64,000 bases of DNA from Xanthostigma xanthostigma (taxonomy: Eukaryota; Arthropoda; Insecta; Raphidioptera; Raphidiidae): positions 55,885,901 through 55,949,900 of the forward strand of contig OY754465.1 in the NCBI GenBank assembly GCA_963575645.1, given 5' to 3'. Position 1 is the stretch's first letter. The number at the start of each line of letters is the position of its first letter. The notes under the pieces are model-generated. The model saw only the letters and a list, made by a program, of their open reading frames with translations, was not told the DNA's origin and did no database searches. The position numbers were made by a program, and so were the translations under genes. This document shows, piece by piece, positions 1 to 11,376 of this stretch.

Positions 1-540
1 ACCAGGTATTCATAAAGCTTGGAAAAACGTTTTTCGAGCCTGAAAGCAGTTTTAACACAACAAAAAAAATCAAAACTAGAAATTTTAAACTCCAAAATGC
101 TAGTTTTCCCTGATACTTTGTAAAATTCCCGGATATTTTCAGGTTGCATTAAATTCCCTGATGATTCCAGGTCTGTGGTCACCTGTATATAGACCTTGAT
201 TTTAAAATCATAAATGCAATTAACTAGGTACTGAAAAGTTATTTATTTAGGACACGCTGATATCAGGCTGTCACAACTGGAAATTTGGATTTTCAAATAT
301 CTACATGCTTTTATTGGAACGAGCCATGTGTGTATTTATTCTGAAAATATTTCTATATTTTTATTATTTTAATACAAAATATACATATTTCGATTTGTCA
401 CAGTTTGTTATATTTAGAATCTTTAAAGTAGCACATGTGAAGAACCAATAAGTACAACCACATAAGACGTCGTAAAGCTTACCATTATGGTTAGAATACG
501 CAGTGTTGTTTAAAATTTTCTTGGCTTCCGGGTTTGTAGG
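1..540. other. Unassigned AT-rich sequence
   Basis: No open frame, RNA gene, long inverted repeat or family shared with the rest of the window was recognised here. Only short A/T runs are visible. Confidence 0.5.
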
Positions 541-1077
541 CCGTGGTAGACATTATCAAAGGCGATGTGGCAGCTGGCGAAGCGTCCTTCCAAGCTTCTC
601 ACAGGTTTTTTTTTTTAATTTTAAAAAGGTATACCCAATTGTATATATCCACATATATAGAGCATATGCACATATACAAGAGAATATCACTTGGGGGGGT
701 GGCACTACCTCTTGGTATCTGGCCAGTATCATTAAATATCAAAGCTGGGTCTAAACGACAAACACAAAATATCCATGAGCAGAGGTGGGATTCGAACCCA
801 CGACAGTATGATCCAAAGGCCAGCACGCTGACCATTACACCACGCTGTCCTCCTTCTCACAGCTAAGTGTGTCGACGATTGCTGTTATACTCGGCGTGTT
901 TAGTGTTTTCTGCTCGGTCGTAGTCCATCGGAACGACCAATCACAGGAGAACGAACAACGACCGAACAGAGAACACTAAACACGCTGAGTATAACAGCAT
1001 CCGTCGACACACTTACCTGGGAGACGCTTGGAAGGACACTACGTTCGTTGCCACGTCGCCTTCGATAATATCGTAGT
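541..1077. mobile_element. Palindromic MITE split by a SINE
   Basis: The outer arm (about 541-604) is the reverse complement of about 1013-1077, sharing the block CGTCCTTCCAAGC. An inner palindrome continues at 863-1012, where GTGTGTCGACG and the following 50 bases recur inverted as a stretch ending CGTCGACACAC. The two left pieces become contiguous once the SINE at 605-852 is removed. There is no coding capacity. The short frames here are shadows of the palindrome. Superfamily is not assigned. Confidence 0.75.
605..852 (-). mobile_element. tRNA-headed SINE with 10-bp target duplication
   Basis: Read on the minus strand it starts with a tRNA-like head: box A-like TGGTGTAATGGTCAG and box B GGTTCGAATCCC (787-798 on the plus strand), a standard RNA polymerase III internal promoter. 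It runs through a unique body to an A-rich end that appears as the T-run at about 605-617 on the plus strand. The 10-mer CTTCTCACAG flanks it at 595-604 and 853-862, a target-site duplication typical of LINE-driven retroposition. A related head lies at 15125-15221. Confidence 0.85.
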
Positions 1078-2040
1078 TCGCTCTTCTGTGATTGATCATT
1101 CTGTTGAACTACGACCGTGTAGAGAACAGGCTGAGTCATCGAAATTATTAAAACTGTTATAAGCAATAGGTAATTTCGTTTAATATTATATCTACAACTA
1201 TAATAATTGTGCTTAATTTATTTAATAATAAACTATTTTTCTTCATATCTCGATCGAAAATACCTATACATACTTTCGGCATCAACTGTAAGGCAGAAAG
1301 TCTAACATTTACGCATTTTTGGGGTTACACGAACTGATGCGGGAAGTACGTACGTTCGGGCGGCATTAAAGGAAAAACAACCAGCTATCAGCTGTTGTTT
1401 ATATCTCGTTTCCATAGCAACCCTATTATATTTTAGCTAATAGTCGCGAACAGCTGTCATTCGTGCTTTTACGTATAACCTTATTGCTGCTTGCTTGGAA
1501 TTTATCTGTGTTCTAATGTAATTAATAATAAGGGTACTTACAACCGAGGTATGAAGAAAAGTAATATACCTACACCTTACTGGCCGAAAGTTTGATACCT
1601 TGCCCAGTGCACTGCAAGAATATCAAACTTCCGGCCCTTGTGGTGAAATATACTTTTCTTCAATTAAATTTTTATGAATCAATTTTTTCAATCAATTTTT
1701 TTTCGAAAAAAACTAATGAAATACAAAACAGATATGATTCGAATAGTAAACTGAATCTTTGAATTAAAAGGGTAATACGAGGTATTGTACAGCTGGTCGA
1801 ATAAAATGTAAACATAAAGTAGAAGTTAGTGAGTCCTTGAAACGCATTTCAACTTCCATCACATTTTGCCGCTAAGAAAATAAACACTTGTGTAAATATA
1901 ACAAAAAATATTTGACTTTACGTGGAGAGGCAAGCGGCGTTACTTCTTGTATTCATAAAATAGCGGAATGCACTTATGAAAGAAATTTGCTTACAGCTAA
2001 AATATCTGTTTGAAGGTAAACCATCTACATGAGAATAAAA
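1078..2040. other. Unassigned interval
   Basis: No gene was recognised. A weak repeat at about 1245-1330 resembles 46100-46160 (TCTCGATCGAAAATACC versus CCTCGGTCGAAAGTACG), suggesting an eroded dispersed element. A separate small hairpin is listed at 1554-1660. Confidence 0.4.
1554..1660. repeat. Small imperfect hairpin
   Basis: AAGAAAAGTAATATACC... at the left is matched inverted by ...GAAATATACTTTTCTT at the right. The inner stem pairs GGCCGAAAGTTTGATA with TATCAAACTTCCGGCC around a loop of about 15 bases. It could be a tiny MITE or a remnant terminal repeat. Confidence 0.6.
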
Positions 2041-2990
2041 ATTTGAGTCGCAGTGCGAAACCCTGCCGACAATATAGTGTATTTGCCATTATAGGCAGTG
2101 TGGCTCTATTATATAAACTTAACTTTGTTTTGGACAAAATAAAAAATTTAACTAAAAATAATTTTTTTTTCCTTAATTTAAATATTACTATCAATTTACC
2201 AAATTAAATTCACCATTCACTTAGTAAATCCATATCTACAAACTAACGTTTTCATAAAATTTTTAAGTCCGGTTCTGTCGGGCCGATTATAATAAAACTT
2301 TGGCAGCAATTTTCATCTTGACTAGTGGGTTAAATTTCAATTTTGAAACGATTCTGATTTTTTTTCGGAATTTTCGAGCCCAAAAAATTTTTTCAACCCC
2401 TAAAACCCACCCTTAAAGTGGCCCGGTTGAGCCCATTTTAAATAGGTTTTGTGCGGTGATGGTTTTCAATAAATATATATAATAATATAGGTATCTAGAT
2501 ATATGAATAGAATAGAATAGAATATGATTTATTAGCTATACGTAACAAAACTAAAATTACAGAGCCATTGTCAGTTCATTAAAATGTACATAAAAATTAT
2601 AAAATTATTAGACTTAAGTTCCAAATTAAATATAAATAATATAATTCAATTTTACATTAATTCCACTCCACAATCTCTTCTAATGAATAAATACAATTCT
2701 CTAATAAAGTCTTTTTAATATTTTTCGAGAAAGTGGTTACGGTCAAATTTTTAATGTGTGGTGGCAAATTATTGTATTGCCGAATAGCATGTAGGTATTG
2801 ACCCGATTTCTTTAGCCTGTGACGAGGTGTTTTGATATCATTTTTAAAACGCGTATATAAACAGACATTTCCAAAAATGGTGCCAAACTTCTCAGGCGGC
2901 TTGAAATTTTGGTCCGACCCCTAGGTCCCGCCATCGGATCGACGCCAATAGTGTAAGTGCCATACGGCAAATACCTACACTAATAATTAA
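2041..2990 (-). mobile_element. Family B element, interrupted by a LINE fragment
   Basis: This is one of at least five copies of a dispersed element (others at 17636, 27426, 33803 and 35338). Markers here, inverted, are GTCGCAGTGCGAAACCCTGC at one end and the block around GACCCCTAGGTCCCGCCATC at the other. The middle of the element, present at 35460-35560, is replaced by the LINE tail at about 2500-2870. No transposase or reverse transcriptase is visible in any copy, so the class is unknown. Confidence 0.7.
2500..2870 (-). pseudogene. 5'-truncated non-LTR retrotransposon, RT C-terminal tail
   Basis: The minus strand of 2657-2869 reads as an uninterrupted frame of about 70 codons ending in TAA. 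It contains TPRHRLKKSGQYLHAIRQ followed by YNNLPPHIKNL, resembling the C-terminal end of Jockey/CR1-type LINE reverse transcriptases (family knowledge); compare 55036-55387. A pentamer-repeat tail, GAATA repeated at 2500-2525 on the plus strand, fits a LINE 3' end. It has no endonuclease or polymerase motifs because only the tail inserted, so it is dead on arrival. It sits inside a family B copy, so it is younger than that insertion. Confidence 0.7.
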
Positions 2991-3015
2991 GATATTATGG
3001 ATCCCGTTGTTTATA

Positions 3016-3305
3016 TTATGACGTCACCACGCAAATTTCCAGGCTACAAATTAGAGCTAGTGCAGATATAAAATCAGGAAACAGTATCTTATCACGTGGG
3101 CGACATGAACAAACGCCCACAAACAAACACGGCATCATAGCGTGTGTTTTGTTCAGAGACGATAAACGTTCACTTAACAATAGAACTGTCACTGTGCGCG
3201 CACCAAACCCATCTACAAAGCACATAAAAGCCATCGCGAAAACCAGCGGTTGAAAACCAGTAATAGTCAAATCTAGCAAGGAATCTAGCAGGCAAAACCA
3301 CACCT
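3016..3305 (+). mobile_element. Family C (Harbinger-type MITE) internal fragment
   Basis: It shares the internal block of the complete copies at 8875-9436 (inverted) and 62023-62455 (same orientation): GAACAAACGCCCACAAACAA, TTCAGAGAC and CAAATCTAGCAAGGAATCTAGC. The terminal inverted repeats are missing, so this is a truncated copy. Confidence 0.7.
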
Positions 3306-4212
3306 AAAATCAACAAGTCCTTATTCTGTGGGAGGTAATTATAGCGAGCAATTCATTCGAAAATGAAAATTTCATAGCTAAAACGATTATCAATTTAGAT
3401 ATCATTTTAGTCTTCGCGTAGAATCAACAAGCTCTTGTTCTAAAAGAGAGAAGTATCTATTATGTTGCCATCTGCATTATATATTACAAAAGTACACGAG
3501 TAAGAGGAGGAGACGAGAGCACTTAAAAAAGAGAGAGAGAGAAGAGAGAACAGTGTAAATTACTACCGGTATCACTTACACAAGTAAACAAGACCTTCTT
3601 TTCTGTTAAAACAAAAATGTAATTCAAGTTAAGTGATTCGTTGTTTCGGCTTAGCATCAGACAATAACAATAATAGTTACAAGGCATAGAGAGAGAGAAT
3701 ATTCCCAACCTTACCTTATATAACGGATGCAAAGTATAAGGGTTGAATTCCCCTACGGCCCTACAGGGTCATCTACTATTCTTAAGCCTGTAGAATTTAT
3801 TATTTAACCCTTTGTTCGTTGAACAGATTTTAAAAGTCTCAGGAACTGTATTCAACTTATTGCTGACGTCTTTTACATATTTTCACAAAGATTTTGATGT
3901 TAACAATTATGGCTCGTTTGGTTGGCAGTATAAAACCGTGGAATTGGCGCGACACTTTTACGGGAGGACGTTACGTTTGTGTGCGTTGGATTAAACGTGG
4001 ATTTAGTTAAAGGCGACATCTCGATAATAGAGCGAACTGTAGTTACTATAGTACTTCGTTAGATGACAGCGCGTGACGCTTGCTTTGTGTATGCGTTGAA
4101 TTATAACTAATTGTCTTTAGTCAAAGGTAACAACTAGATGACACAGAAAATTTAGTTATAAGGTGAAATTTAGTTACAAGGCGATGTTTACTTACTAGAA
4201 TTTAAATCTTTA
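3306..4212. other. Unassigned interval
   Basis: No gene was recognised. A purine tract of GAGA type lies at about 3528-3550. Otherwise this is unremarkable AT-rich sequence. Confidence 0.4.
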
Positions 4213-4335
4213 ATTAACGTCTGATTAGAACTCTTCAATAAATAAAATTATCGACCAATTTTTCAGACAATATATTAACAAAAAATATGTTAATAAATTG
4301 TCTGAAAAATTAGTCGATAATTTTATTTATTACTA
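4213..4335. mobile_element. Penelope-like element terminal fragment (palindrome)
   Basis: The left half contains AACGTCTGATTAGAACTC then AAATTATCGACCAATTTTTC. The right half repeats the latter inverted, ending in AATTTTATTTATTA. The same blocks end the Penelope-like element at 13190-13290 and recur at 15573, 16105-16394 and 63556-63836, so this is a stray terminal piece. Confidence 0.7.
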
Positions 4336-4639
4336 GAATTTAGTTAGTTAACAGGGTGAAACTTAGTAACTAGAAATTCGCTGAAATTTATGTTTCATGT
4401 CTGCCAGACCTCCTACGACGGCTCACACTTTTTTTAAATATTTTTAGACTATAAGAATGAAATTAATTCGTAGAAATCTTAAGTTCAATTTTTTCGCCAT
4501 TAAAAGACTTTTTACTCTCGAACGATTCTGGAGTGAGGAAAATCTTGTCGTTTGGAAAAAAATACAATTTGATATTTCGGCGAATTTAGACGTTTCATAG
4601 TCTTTACATATCAAAAAATGAGTTTTGGAAGTCAAATTA

Positions 4640-5062
4640 AAAAATTTTGTTGCTTATTAAGAATAAAATATATAGTTTAAAAAAAACTAAAAAACACGCA
4701 TTATATAGGAACTAAAAAGTAAAAATTATTTTTTTAAAATAAGCTTAAAACAATAATGAATAAAAAATACTAGTATTATAGTGAAAAAAGCGTGGGGCGC
4801 TCGATGTACGAAAATGTGGAACAAAGCGTCTCGCGCTTTTTTCACAATAATACTAGTATTTTTTATTCATGATTGTTTTAAGCTTATTTAAAAAAAAATA
4901 TTTTTTACTTTTTAGTTCGATATAAAGCGTGTTTTTTAGTTTTTTTTAAACTATATTTATTTTTCACTTTTTAGTTTGATATAAAGCGTGTTTTTTAGTT
5001 TTTTTTTTAAACTATATTTATTTTCCACTTTTTAGTTCGATTTATTGTCAAAAATTTGCCGA
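4640..5062. repeat. Foldback family X with tandem end modules
   Basis: A near-perfect palindrome spans about 4725-4905: AAGCTTAAAACAATAATGAA at the left matches an inverted block ending GATTGTTTTAAGCTT, and each arm carries AATACTAGTATTAT. The outer module AGTTCGATATAAAGCGTG with a following T-run is present three times in tandem at about 4910-5045 (period about 65 bp). A related foldback lies at 10420-10712. No coding. Confidence 0.75.
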
Positions 5063-5084
5063 AAAAAAAAACATTTTTTTTTTT

Positions 5085-5175
5085 CGGCGTGGACGGGATT
5101 GGAATCCACGACCCGTGATTCCGAGAGTTGACGTCAGCGAAGACCCGTGCCTTAGACCGCACGGCTAACCACTGT
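5085..5175 (-). mobile_element. tRNA-derived SINE head, Leu/Ser-like long variable arm
   Basis: The minus strand reads GTGGTTAGCCGTGCGGTCTA (box A region), then a region long enough for a type II tRNA variable arm, then GGTCGTGGATTCCAATCCC, a degenerate box B. An A-run follows, seen as the T-run at about 5072-5082 on the plus strand. The mutated T loop argues against a functional tRNA. Confidence 0.6.
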
Positions 5176-5940
5176 AATTACAGTGCTGGCATATTATACT
5201 ACAGTAATAAACCACTTGCTGTAGTCCAAACGAAGGTTACAAACAAACATATATACATACATAGGTACATACAAACTTACAAGTGAAGTTAATATATAAA
5301 GCGTGTAAAAAAAAGTTTTGACAAATACGAAATGTCTAGAAAAAGTGAGTCTATCTTCATTTACCGCCGCTGAACTACATCGTGTAAACGGCAAAAATGC
5401 CTGCGAAACTGTTGTTTGATCGAAAAAACAGAAAGTTTGCCAAAAGAATGTGCATATGTGTTAAGTTATACAAGACGCTCCTGTCACATTGTGACATTCC
5501 AATAAATCCAGACATATTTGAAGGGTAATTTGAGACTTTTCTCATGCAATATCCAGCTGTATCAATGCGGGATTAATTGATGCACCCTCAAGCGAAGTGC
5601 CGGTGGCGTTACGCCGAATGAGTAATTGGCCGAACTTGTAGTTATACATATTTGTGTGTAAAAACTAAAAATGAATCGCAAACGAAGACAAACTGTCCGA
5701 AATGGTGCGCGGAGAAATAAAGCTCATGTGAAGAAGAGGCACCACCGTCCATGGTTATGTAAAATTCTGACAGTTCCACTCCCCTTCCGAACAAGACGCT
5801 CTTTGGCTGGGCACACAGTAACTGATTGCATTGTAGACGAGGATTCATCAAGGAGATAACGGTTAGCGGATTTAAGCCCGTGTTTACGTAGGCAACCGCT
5901 ACCGTTACATACAGGCTGGGGCATAATCCATACTAATATT
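5176..5940. other. Unassigned interval
   Basis: Overlapping short frames of about 60-75 codons occur on both strands near 5640-5950. None resembles a known family, and they mirror one another, so they are not called as genes. Confidence 0.4.
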
Positions 5941-6235
5941 ATAATTGCCAAAGTAACTCTGTCGTCTGTTACGCTTTCACGACAAGACCGCTGGGCTGAT
6001 TGTGATGAAATTTAATATGGAGATAGTTTAAACTCCGAGAAAGGACATAAACCACTTTTTTCAAAATTCAACCTCCCTATTGGGTTGAAGTGAGGGTTAG
6101 AATATTGTATGAAGTTACTTTTTCACGGCAAAACCGGTGGACCGATTGTGATAAAATTTAATATGGAGATAGTTTAGAGAAGGACATAAACTACTCTTTT
6201 GTTCCAAAAATTAATCGGGTTTAAATGCCTTCTCA
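5941..6235 (-). mobile_element. Retroposon tail, duplicated unit
   Basis: Two imperfect units of about 130 bp share GATTGTGATGAAATTTAATA / GATTGTGATAAAATTTAATA, TGGAGATAGTTT and AAGGACATAAAC. This resembles 3'-end segments of insect RTE-like LINEs and dependent SINEs (family knowledge); assignment is tentative. No coding. Confidence 0.5.
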
Positions 6236-6409
6236 CAAATTAAGGTCAAAAGTGGACACTTTTCCAGAAGATAGTTTTCAACACAATGTTGAATTTTTTA
6301 TTGCCGAACTTAACTTCGATTTGGTCTGGAAACCCAATACAGATGTTTACAACAGCGCAGCGCAAGCTTTGCTTTTATTGAATAATTATAAATAATTGTT
6401 TTATTAATT

Positions 6410-6905
6410 GTTTTCTCTGAATGTAATCGGAATAGTTTAAGATACCGATTTGTCTCGATCTTCTTTTCTCATGAAATTTGATAATATAATGTATGTATGT
6501 ATTAATAAAATTATTATATTTGTTATTCGTTGGCATTTTACCTACATTTAATATGTTCTACGTATTCGCAATAAAATTATCTACATTTTCATATACGAAA
6601 ATATAGAAAACCCTATAACTGCAAAATACTAATTCGAAGGTGCCTGTCTACCTGGTTTTATGCTAGGAATCAAAATGTCGACCAAACTTTGGCATTTTAT
6701 ATACATATTTTATTTTCGATTGGTAATAAATTTATCTGAAAACTCGATAACTATACATTTCAGAAATAAAAACTGTAACTTTTTACTATAAATAGCTGTG
6801 CCAAGAAATTGAATGGCAACTAAATTAATTTTTCTTTATTAATACATTATATTAACAAATTTCAAATTTCATTAGAAAACTCGATGGTTAAAGATCAAGC
6901 CAAAT
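6410..6905. mobile_element. MITE family Y, copy 1
   Basis: It shares long blocks with 37677-38040, for example TTCGAAGGTGCCTGTCTACC and CAAAATGTCGACCAAACTTT. The left end GAAATTTGATAATATAATGT matches, inverted, the right end near 6820-6890 (ATTAATACATTATATTAAC). No coding. Superfamily not determined. Confidence 0.65.
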
Positions 6906-7254
6906 CGGAATCTTAGTAAAACACATCTGTAATATCCCAACGATAAAAAACAACCCGACGCGCGTTTTAACAATATAGACGACAATATTGCAATTATAAA
7001 ATACTAAGCGAATTTTCCCTCATTAAACGGATGCGTTTCATTTGCAATTAGTTTTATGATTTATGAAATTATGAACACTTAGGGGAAGGGTGAAAGAAAT
7101 TACCATTTTATAATGTTAACATTTCGACAGGGGCGCATTTGAGACATCGTTCTTTTTCTCGGCCCGTTCAATGTATACAGATAAATGAAAAAGTGTCTGT
7201 AATGTCAAAATAACAGCTTTTTACTAAATAGGAAATTATATATACGGTAGGTAC

Positions 7255-7400
7255 TTATAATAAAAAAACGTTTTTGTCTGTCTGTCTGTTCCGCCTAATC
7301 TCCGAAACGACTGGACCGATTGTGACGGGACTTTCACTGGCCGATAGCTAATGTTATAACGAGTAATTTAGGCTAAAACAAATAAAAAAAAAGGAATTAT
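7255..7400 (-). mobile_element. RTE-type retroposon 3' tail
   Basis: GTCTGTCTGTCTGTT followed by TAATCTCCGAAACGACTGGA and CCGATTGTGACGGG is the inverted form of a tail common to several elements in this window (26150, 43620, 50700, 58335). Likely 3' end of an RTE-like LINE or its SINE. Confidence 0.55.
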
Positions 7401-8224
7401 TTTCGTTAATTCTAAGGGCATAGCTAACAAGAACTACAACAATTTTTGTATGTATGGTAGGTATGTTTTTGTTCTGTATGAATGTTGCATTTTAAGTCAA
7501 CCCATCTTTTCGAGTAGTACCACAGTAGACACAATCTTCTGATACACTTTTTAGAAACATCTTCTATACGTCAGCATAAACGGTTTATATCTGCCTAGCG
7601 AAAGCTTACATCTAGTCCGACCCCCATAACCACGTAAGCATAAGTATATATCTGTACGTACACCGGGTGGTAAAAGAACACGCAACAATTGTTTTTTACA
7701 CGATCCCCTATATAATAGTTGCTTTTCAGGCCTACATAGCGATTGTAAAATAACCCGTTCCGCACTAGTGCGTAAAGTTAAAAAATAGAAACGATTCTCC
7801 CACCCTTTCCTTCCAACTGCCGGGGTTGAAGCAAGAGAAAGGAAAGCGTTTCACTTTTCGTCTGACCTAGGCCAATTTGCCTTGCCGCCCCTGAAACGAG
7901 TGTGCTTTAGACCACACGACTGAAGTAAAACTTCTTCCTGTCATAATTTGTTATTATATTCTCGAAAATTCACAAAATATGAACTTTAAAATGATTTTAC
8001 AATTTTATTCACTTTAAACGTAGAATATTTAATGCATTGAACAAAATATTAATTTATAAAATTGTTCAAGAACGAAATGAACAGTCTAATGTAAGAAGAG
8101 AGAAATGTAATTATATAAAGATATAATGAAAACAAAAGTAATACATTGCAATTATTTAGCTCTCGATGGATTTGGGCGTTAATCTTTATGAAATATTATT
8201 TAAAGTAGGTTTACAAAACTTTTT
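7401..8224. other. Unassigned interval
   Basis: No gene, clear repeat family or structure was recognised. Confidence 0.4.
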
Positions 8225-8372
8225 TCTGTCACCCGATAGCGCCACTGGCAAGTAAAGTATGTGTCACTCTATTGTTAGTACTGCTTATATTTTCGGCCAC
8301 CTAATGGCGCCACTAGCCAGTGAAGTATTTGTTTCGGCCACCTGATGTCGCCAGTAGCCAGTGAAGTATTTG
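8225..8372 (+). repeat. Short tandem repeat, about 50-60 bp unit
   Basis: Three imperfect units share CACCTAATGGCGCCACTAGC / CACCTGATGTCGCCAGTAGC, then CAGTGAAGTATTTGT. The first unit is the most diverged. The short frame running into it from 8345 has no recognisable product. Confidence 0.65.
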
Positions 8373-8874
8373 TCATCCTTTTTCTATCTTCACTAACTTA
8401 TATCTCCCTCTCAACTACCGTTCACCTTGCCCGATTACACTTCCGTAAATCTCTCGTCAGGCATTCACCAGCTTACTCTCCAAGTCAAGCGTACGTAAAG
8501 AAGTTTTACTTCAAAAAATTCAGAAACGTGAGCAAAATAAATGCAAATCTAATTCAGTATTGCAATTTAATTCGATTCATGTATGTTAAGCAATAATTTC
8601 TATAGGTATCTATCTATTTATCTACCACCTACTTTGAATGCCAGACTATAACTTCAGCTCCGGTAGAACCTATAGTAAATATCTTCATCACAGAATCTTA
8701 CCTAAGACTGTTGTTACGACACCCACTATACGAACCTTTCTTATTAAAACACAACCTTTCAACCCCCTTCCATGGAAAAGCTTTCCATCATCCTGAAGGA
8801 ATATTCCTGTTTTCTATATAAAGCAATAATTTTGGGTCGTGTTTCGCATTTGGATTTACTCGGATTTAAACTTA

Positions 8875-9436
8875 AGGGCGCTGCACACGAGGCGGTTTTG
8901 TCGCTAGATTCCTTGCTAGATTTAACTGCTAGCAGTGGCAGGACGGGCAAAATGCCACGGGCCCCTGACTCAAGGAGGGCAGTGAGCACAGGAGGATCTT
9001 AATATTTATTATTATAACATTGAGTAAAATTTGTCCTGGACCTCAAACGGTGTAGTTATGCCACTGACTGCTAGTTTTTGTGATGGCTTTTAAGTATCGG
9101 GTTCACAAGATGCATGTAGGTATTTAAGTTTTTTTTTTTTGTAGATGGATTTGGTGCGCGCGCATTGATAGAACGTTAACAAAAATGGACGTTTATTGTC
9201 TCTGAACAGAACACACGTTATGACGCCGTGTTTGTTTGTGGCGTTTGTGCATGTCGTCCACGTGACAAGATACTGTCTCCTGATTGGTTCTTGTTCAGAA
9301 CAAGCAGAGGACCAAGCAAGAAAAATTAACTCCTGTTCTAATTTTGAAATCCGTCGTGTGAGCTTTTCATCCTAGCAGCCAGCATAAGTTCCACCAGCGA
9401 GCCCAGCGGCAAAGCCAACGTCGTGTGCAGCGGTCT
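8875..9436 (-). mobile_element. Family C MITE, PIF/Harbinger type, complete
   Basis: The termini are inverted: AGGGCGCTGCACACGAGGC at the left and a right end of GTCGTGTGCAGCGGTCT. It is flanked on both sides by TTA (8872-8874 and 9437-9439). A 3-bp TWA target duplication is the hallmark of PIF/Harbinger transposition (family knowledge). The internal sequence is non-coding and matches 62023-62455 in inverse orientation. Mobilisation would need a transposase in trans. Confidence 0.8.
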
Positions 9437-9554
9437 TTAGTTGGCTTGATCAGTCCTGAAGAGCTCAATTGGTATGATAAGAGAAATAACAACGAATGGG
9501 AATTAGTGAAGATTGACTCTATTCAATAAATAGAGTAACTGTGATCCATTGAAG

Positions 9555-9790
9555 TTAATGATGAGTATTTGGAAAGAATTCCGTGGCATAAGGATCGAAA
9601 ATGAAGCAATACTGAGACTTTTTTAAACTTGCATTTAATACTAACGTTTCGATACGTTTTGTATTGAACACTCTGAAGATGATACAAAACGTATCGAAAC
9701 GTTAGTATTAAATGCAAGTTTAAAAAAGTCTCAGTATTGCTTCATTTTCGATCCTTATGCCACGGAGTTCTTTCCAAATACTCATCATTT
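9555..9790. mobile_element. Long near-perfect palindrome, Penelope-terminus-like
   Basis: Arms of about 110 bp (9555-9668 and 9681-9790) are almost exact inverted copies, for example TAAGGATCGAAAATGAAGCA at the left and its complement at the right. The apex carries CTGAAGA...GAAACGTT, the same arrangement as the ends of the Penelope-like element at 13159-13190, though the arms differ in sequence. I infer the terminal repeat of a second Penelope-like family. Confidence 0.65.
9673..9703 (+). ncRNA. Hammerhead-ribozyme-like core
   Basis: CTGAAGA (9673-9679, fits CUGANGA), stem II GATAC/GTATC, GAAA, then a two-pair stem III (AC/GT) and cleavage-site GTT. Flanking AACACT and AGTATT can form stem I with one mismatch. 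Minimal stem III hammerheads are known from Penelope-like retroelements. One extra base (T at 9680) lies between the core and stem II, which departs from the textbook motif, so activity is not assured. Confidence 0.45.
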
Positions 9791-10194
9791 TTATTTCTGT
9801 TGAAGACTTCCGGAATGAAACAGACGCCATTCTTTTCAAATAACTGTTTCGTGGTATTTATATTTTCCAAAGACATTTCTCCACTTTACGTCCAAACTGC
9901 AAATAGAGGAAGCCTACCGCACAGTAGTATAAAAAATTATTAAAACTGTTGATACAGAACTAGGTCTATACCTTGCAAGAATAACAATATAATACAAAAG
10001 AATAAATATTGATTTTAGACAGGTTATCCCAACATAATAGCGCATGAAGATGTTTGCTTTTATGGATTGTTAACGATGTTTTGTTAGCAGGAAAGCAGAA
10101 GAGAGAACAAGCAGCTGGTAGCCGCATAGAAGTGGTCTGTTAAACGTTAACCGTATAAATATATATAGCATAAATCATTGCTGAGAAATCGGTT
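9791..10194. other. Unassigned interval
   Basis: No gene or repeat family recognised. Confidence 0.4.
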
Positions 10195-10375
10195 CACTAA
10201 ATGCTTATGCTGGGTTGCGGAAAGGATTGTCAAAAAAATTTTATTTGAAAATGACCTTAGATTGTAAACGTATAATTACATTTTCAGTACATCAGGAGCA
10301 GTCTAATGTCGTATTCAAACTCCCTGACATAATATAGATTCTAAAACAATAGATTGTACTCACGCGAAAATAAAT
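10195..10375 (+). mobile_element. Family W MITE fragment
   Basis: GGGTTGCGGAAAGGATTGTC, then TGACCTTAGATTGTAA and GAGCAGTCTAATGTCGTATT, also seen at 23190-23600 and in pieces at 60970-61075 and 61500-61590. No coding. Confidence 0.6.
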
Positions 10376-10419
10376 GCTTGTTTTACATAGAAATAAATAA
10401 ACGAAAAAGAAAAATTTTT

Positions 10420-10712
10420 AAAACAAGCTTTTATTAGTTAACAAAATTGAACTAAAAAGTTAAAAATAATTTTATGTCGATTAGAAACAAGTCATTTTAT
10501 ACGCGACTTCTCAGTTATCACAGCCTCAAGTTTTCAAATAAAAGCGTGTTACACCGTCGTTTTCTCTCTCTTGCTATTAAAATGTAGCACGCTTTTATTT
10601 GAAAACTTGACACTGTGATAAATACGTATAAAACGACTTATTTCTAATCGTAATAAAATTATTTTTAACTTTTAGTTCATTTTTATTAACTAATAAAAGC
10701 TTGTTTTAATTT
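10420..10712. repeat. Foldback family X, copy 2
   Basis: A palindrome of about 290 bp. AAACAAGCTTTTATTAGTTA at the left is matched inverted by TAACTAATAAAAGCTTGTTT at the right, and the inner stem pairs AAGTTTTCAAATAAAAGCGTG with its complement. It shares ACTAAAAAGT end modules with 4640-5062. Confidence 0.75.
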
Positions 10713-11376
10713 TTTTTTCATTTATTTATATTTAATTTTTTAGTGTGCTTTATTAAAAGTGCGATTTGCATCCGGACGAAAGCCGGATCGGTCAGTTATT
10801 GGATTGTTATTATATTCGATAATTGTCTTCCGGCTTCACTGATAGTAGCATGTTTTGACATTGTCTGAATTTTTAAACTGATATGTATAAGTTTTTAAAC
10901 CAGAATCTAGCTTAAGTCAGCATACAGCAGTAATAGAGCGCATTGCACGCACAATGATTTACAGCGTCTGGATTCAGCGTCGACGCTTTCAAACAGTCGT
11001 CGCTATGTCTCGACGTCCCGCGTCTAAGCACAGGAGCGGACCGTTTTTATTTCCTGTATCAAACGAAAAAATTTTCCGTCATAAAAATCTATAAACTGCA
11101 CTATTTCAATTTTAGTACAATCAATCTGGCGAAAAAAAAATCATTTCGTATCAAAAACACCCAAAAAGGTGAAACTTGGTGAGTCGTTAGAGAATGATGA
11201 AAAAAAGGTTACCTGGCAATGGCCACCTGGTACCTATTCAAATAGTCAAAAAAAACTCAAAAATATTTTGAAATGCATTTTTCTCGAAAACTATCCATTT
11301 TACAGAAAAATTTATTGAACAAAAAATGTAGAGGGCATCGTTATCTACAATTAATGTCATTGGTGCAATGTTGTAC
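10713..11376. other. Unassigned interval
   Basis: It holds a short piece reading CATCCGGACGAAAGCCGGAT, resembling the retroposon at 33480, and otherwise nothing recognised. It is not homologous to the missing first half of the adjacent Penelope-like frame. Confidence 0.4.

Noticed and set aside
787..850. Functional tRNA gene on the minus strand
   Set aside because: Box B is perfect, but the segment is the head of a 248-bp retroposed element with its own target duplication.
5642..5951. Overlapping frames on both strands as a small gene
   Set aside because: They mirror each other across the same DNA and neither has family features.
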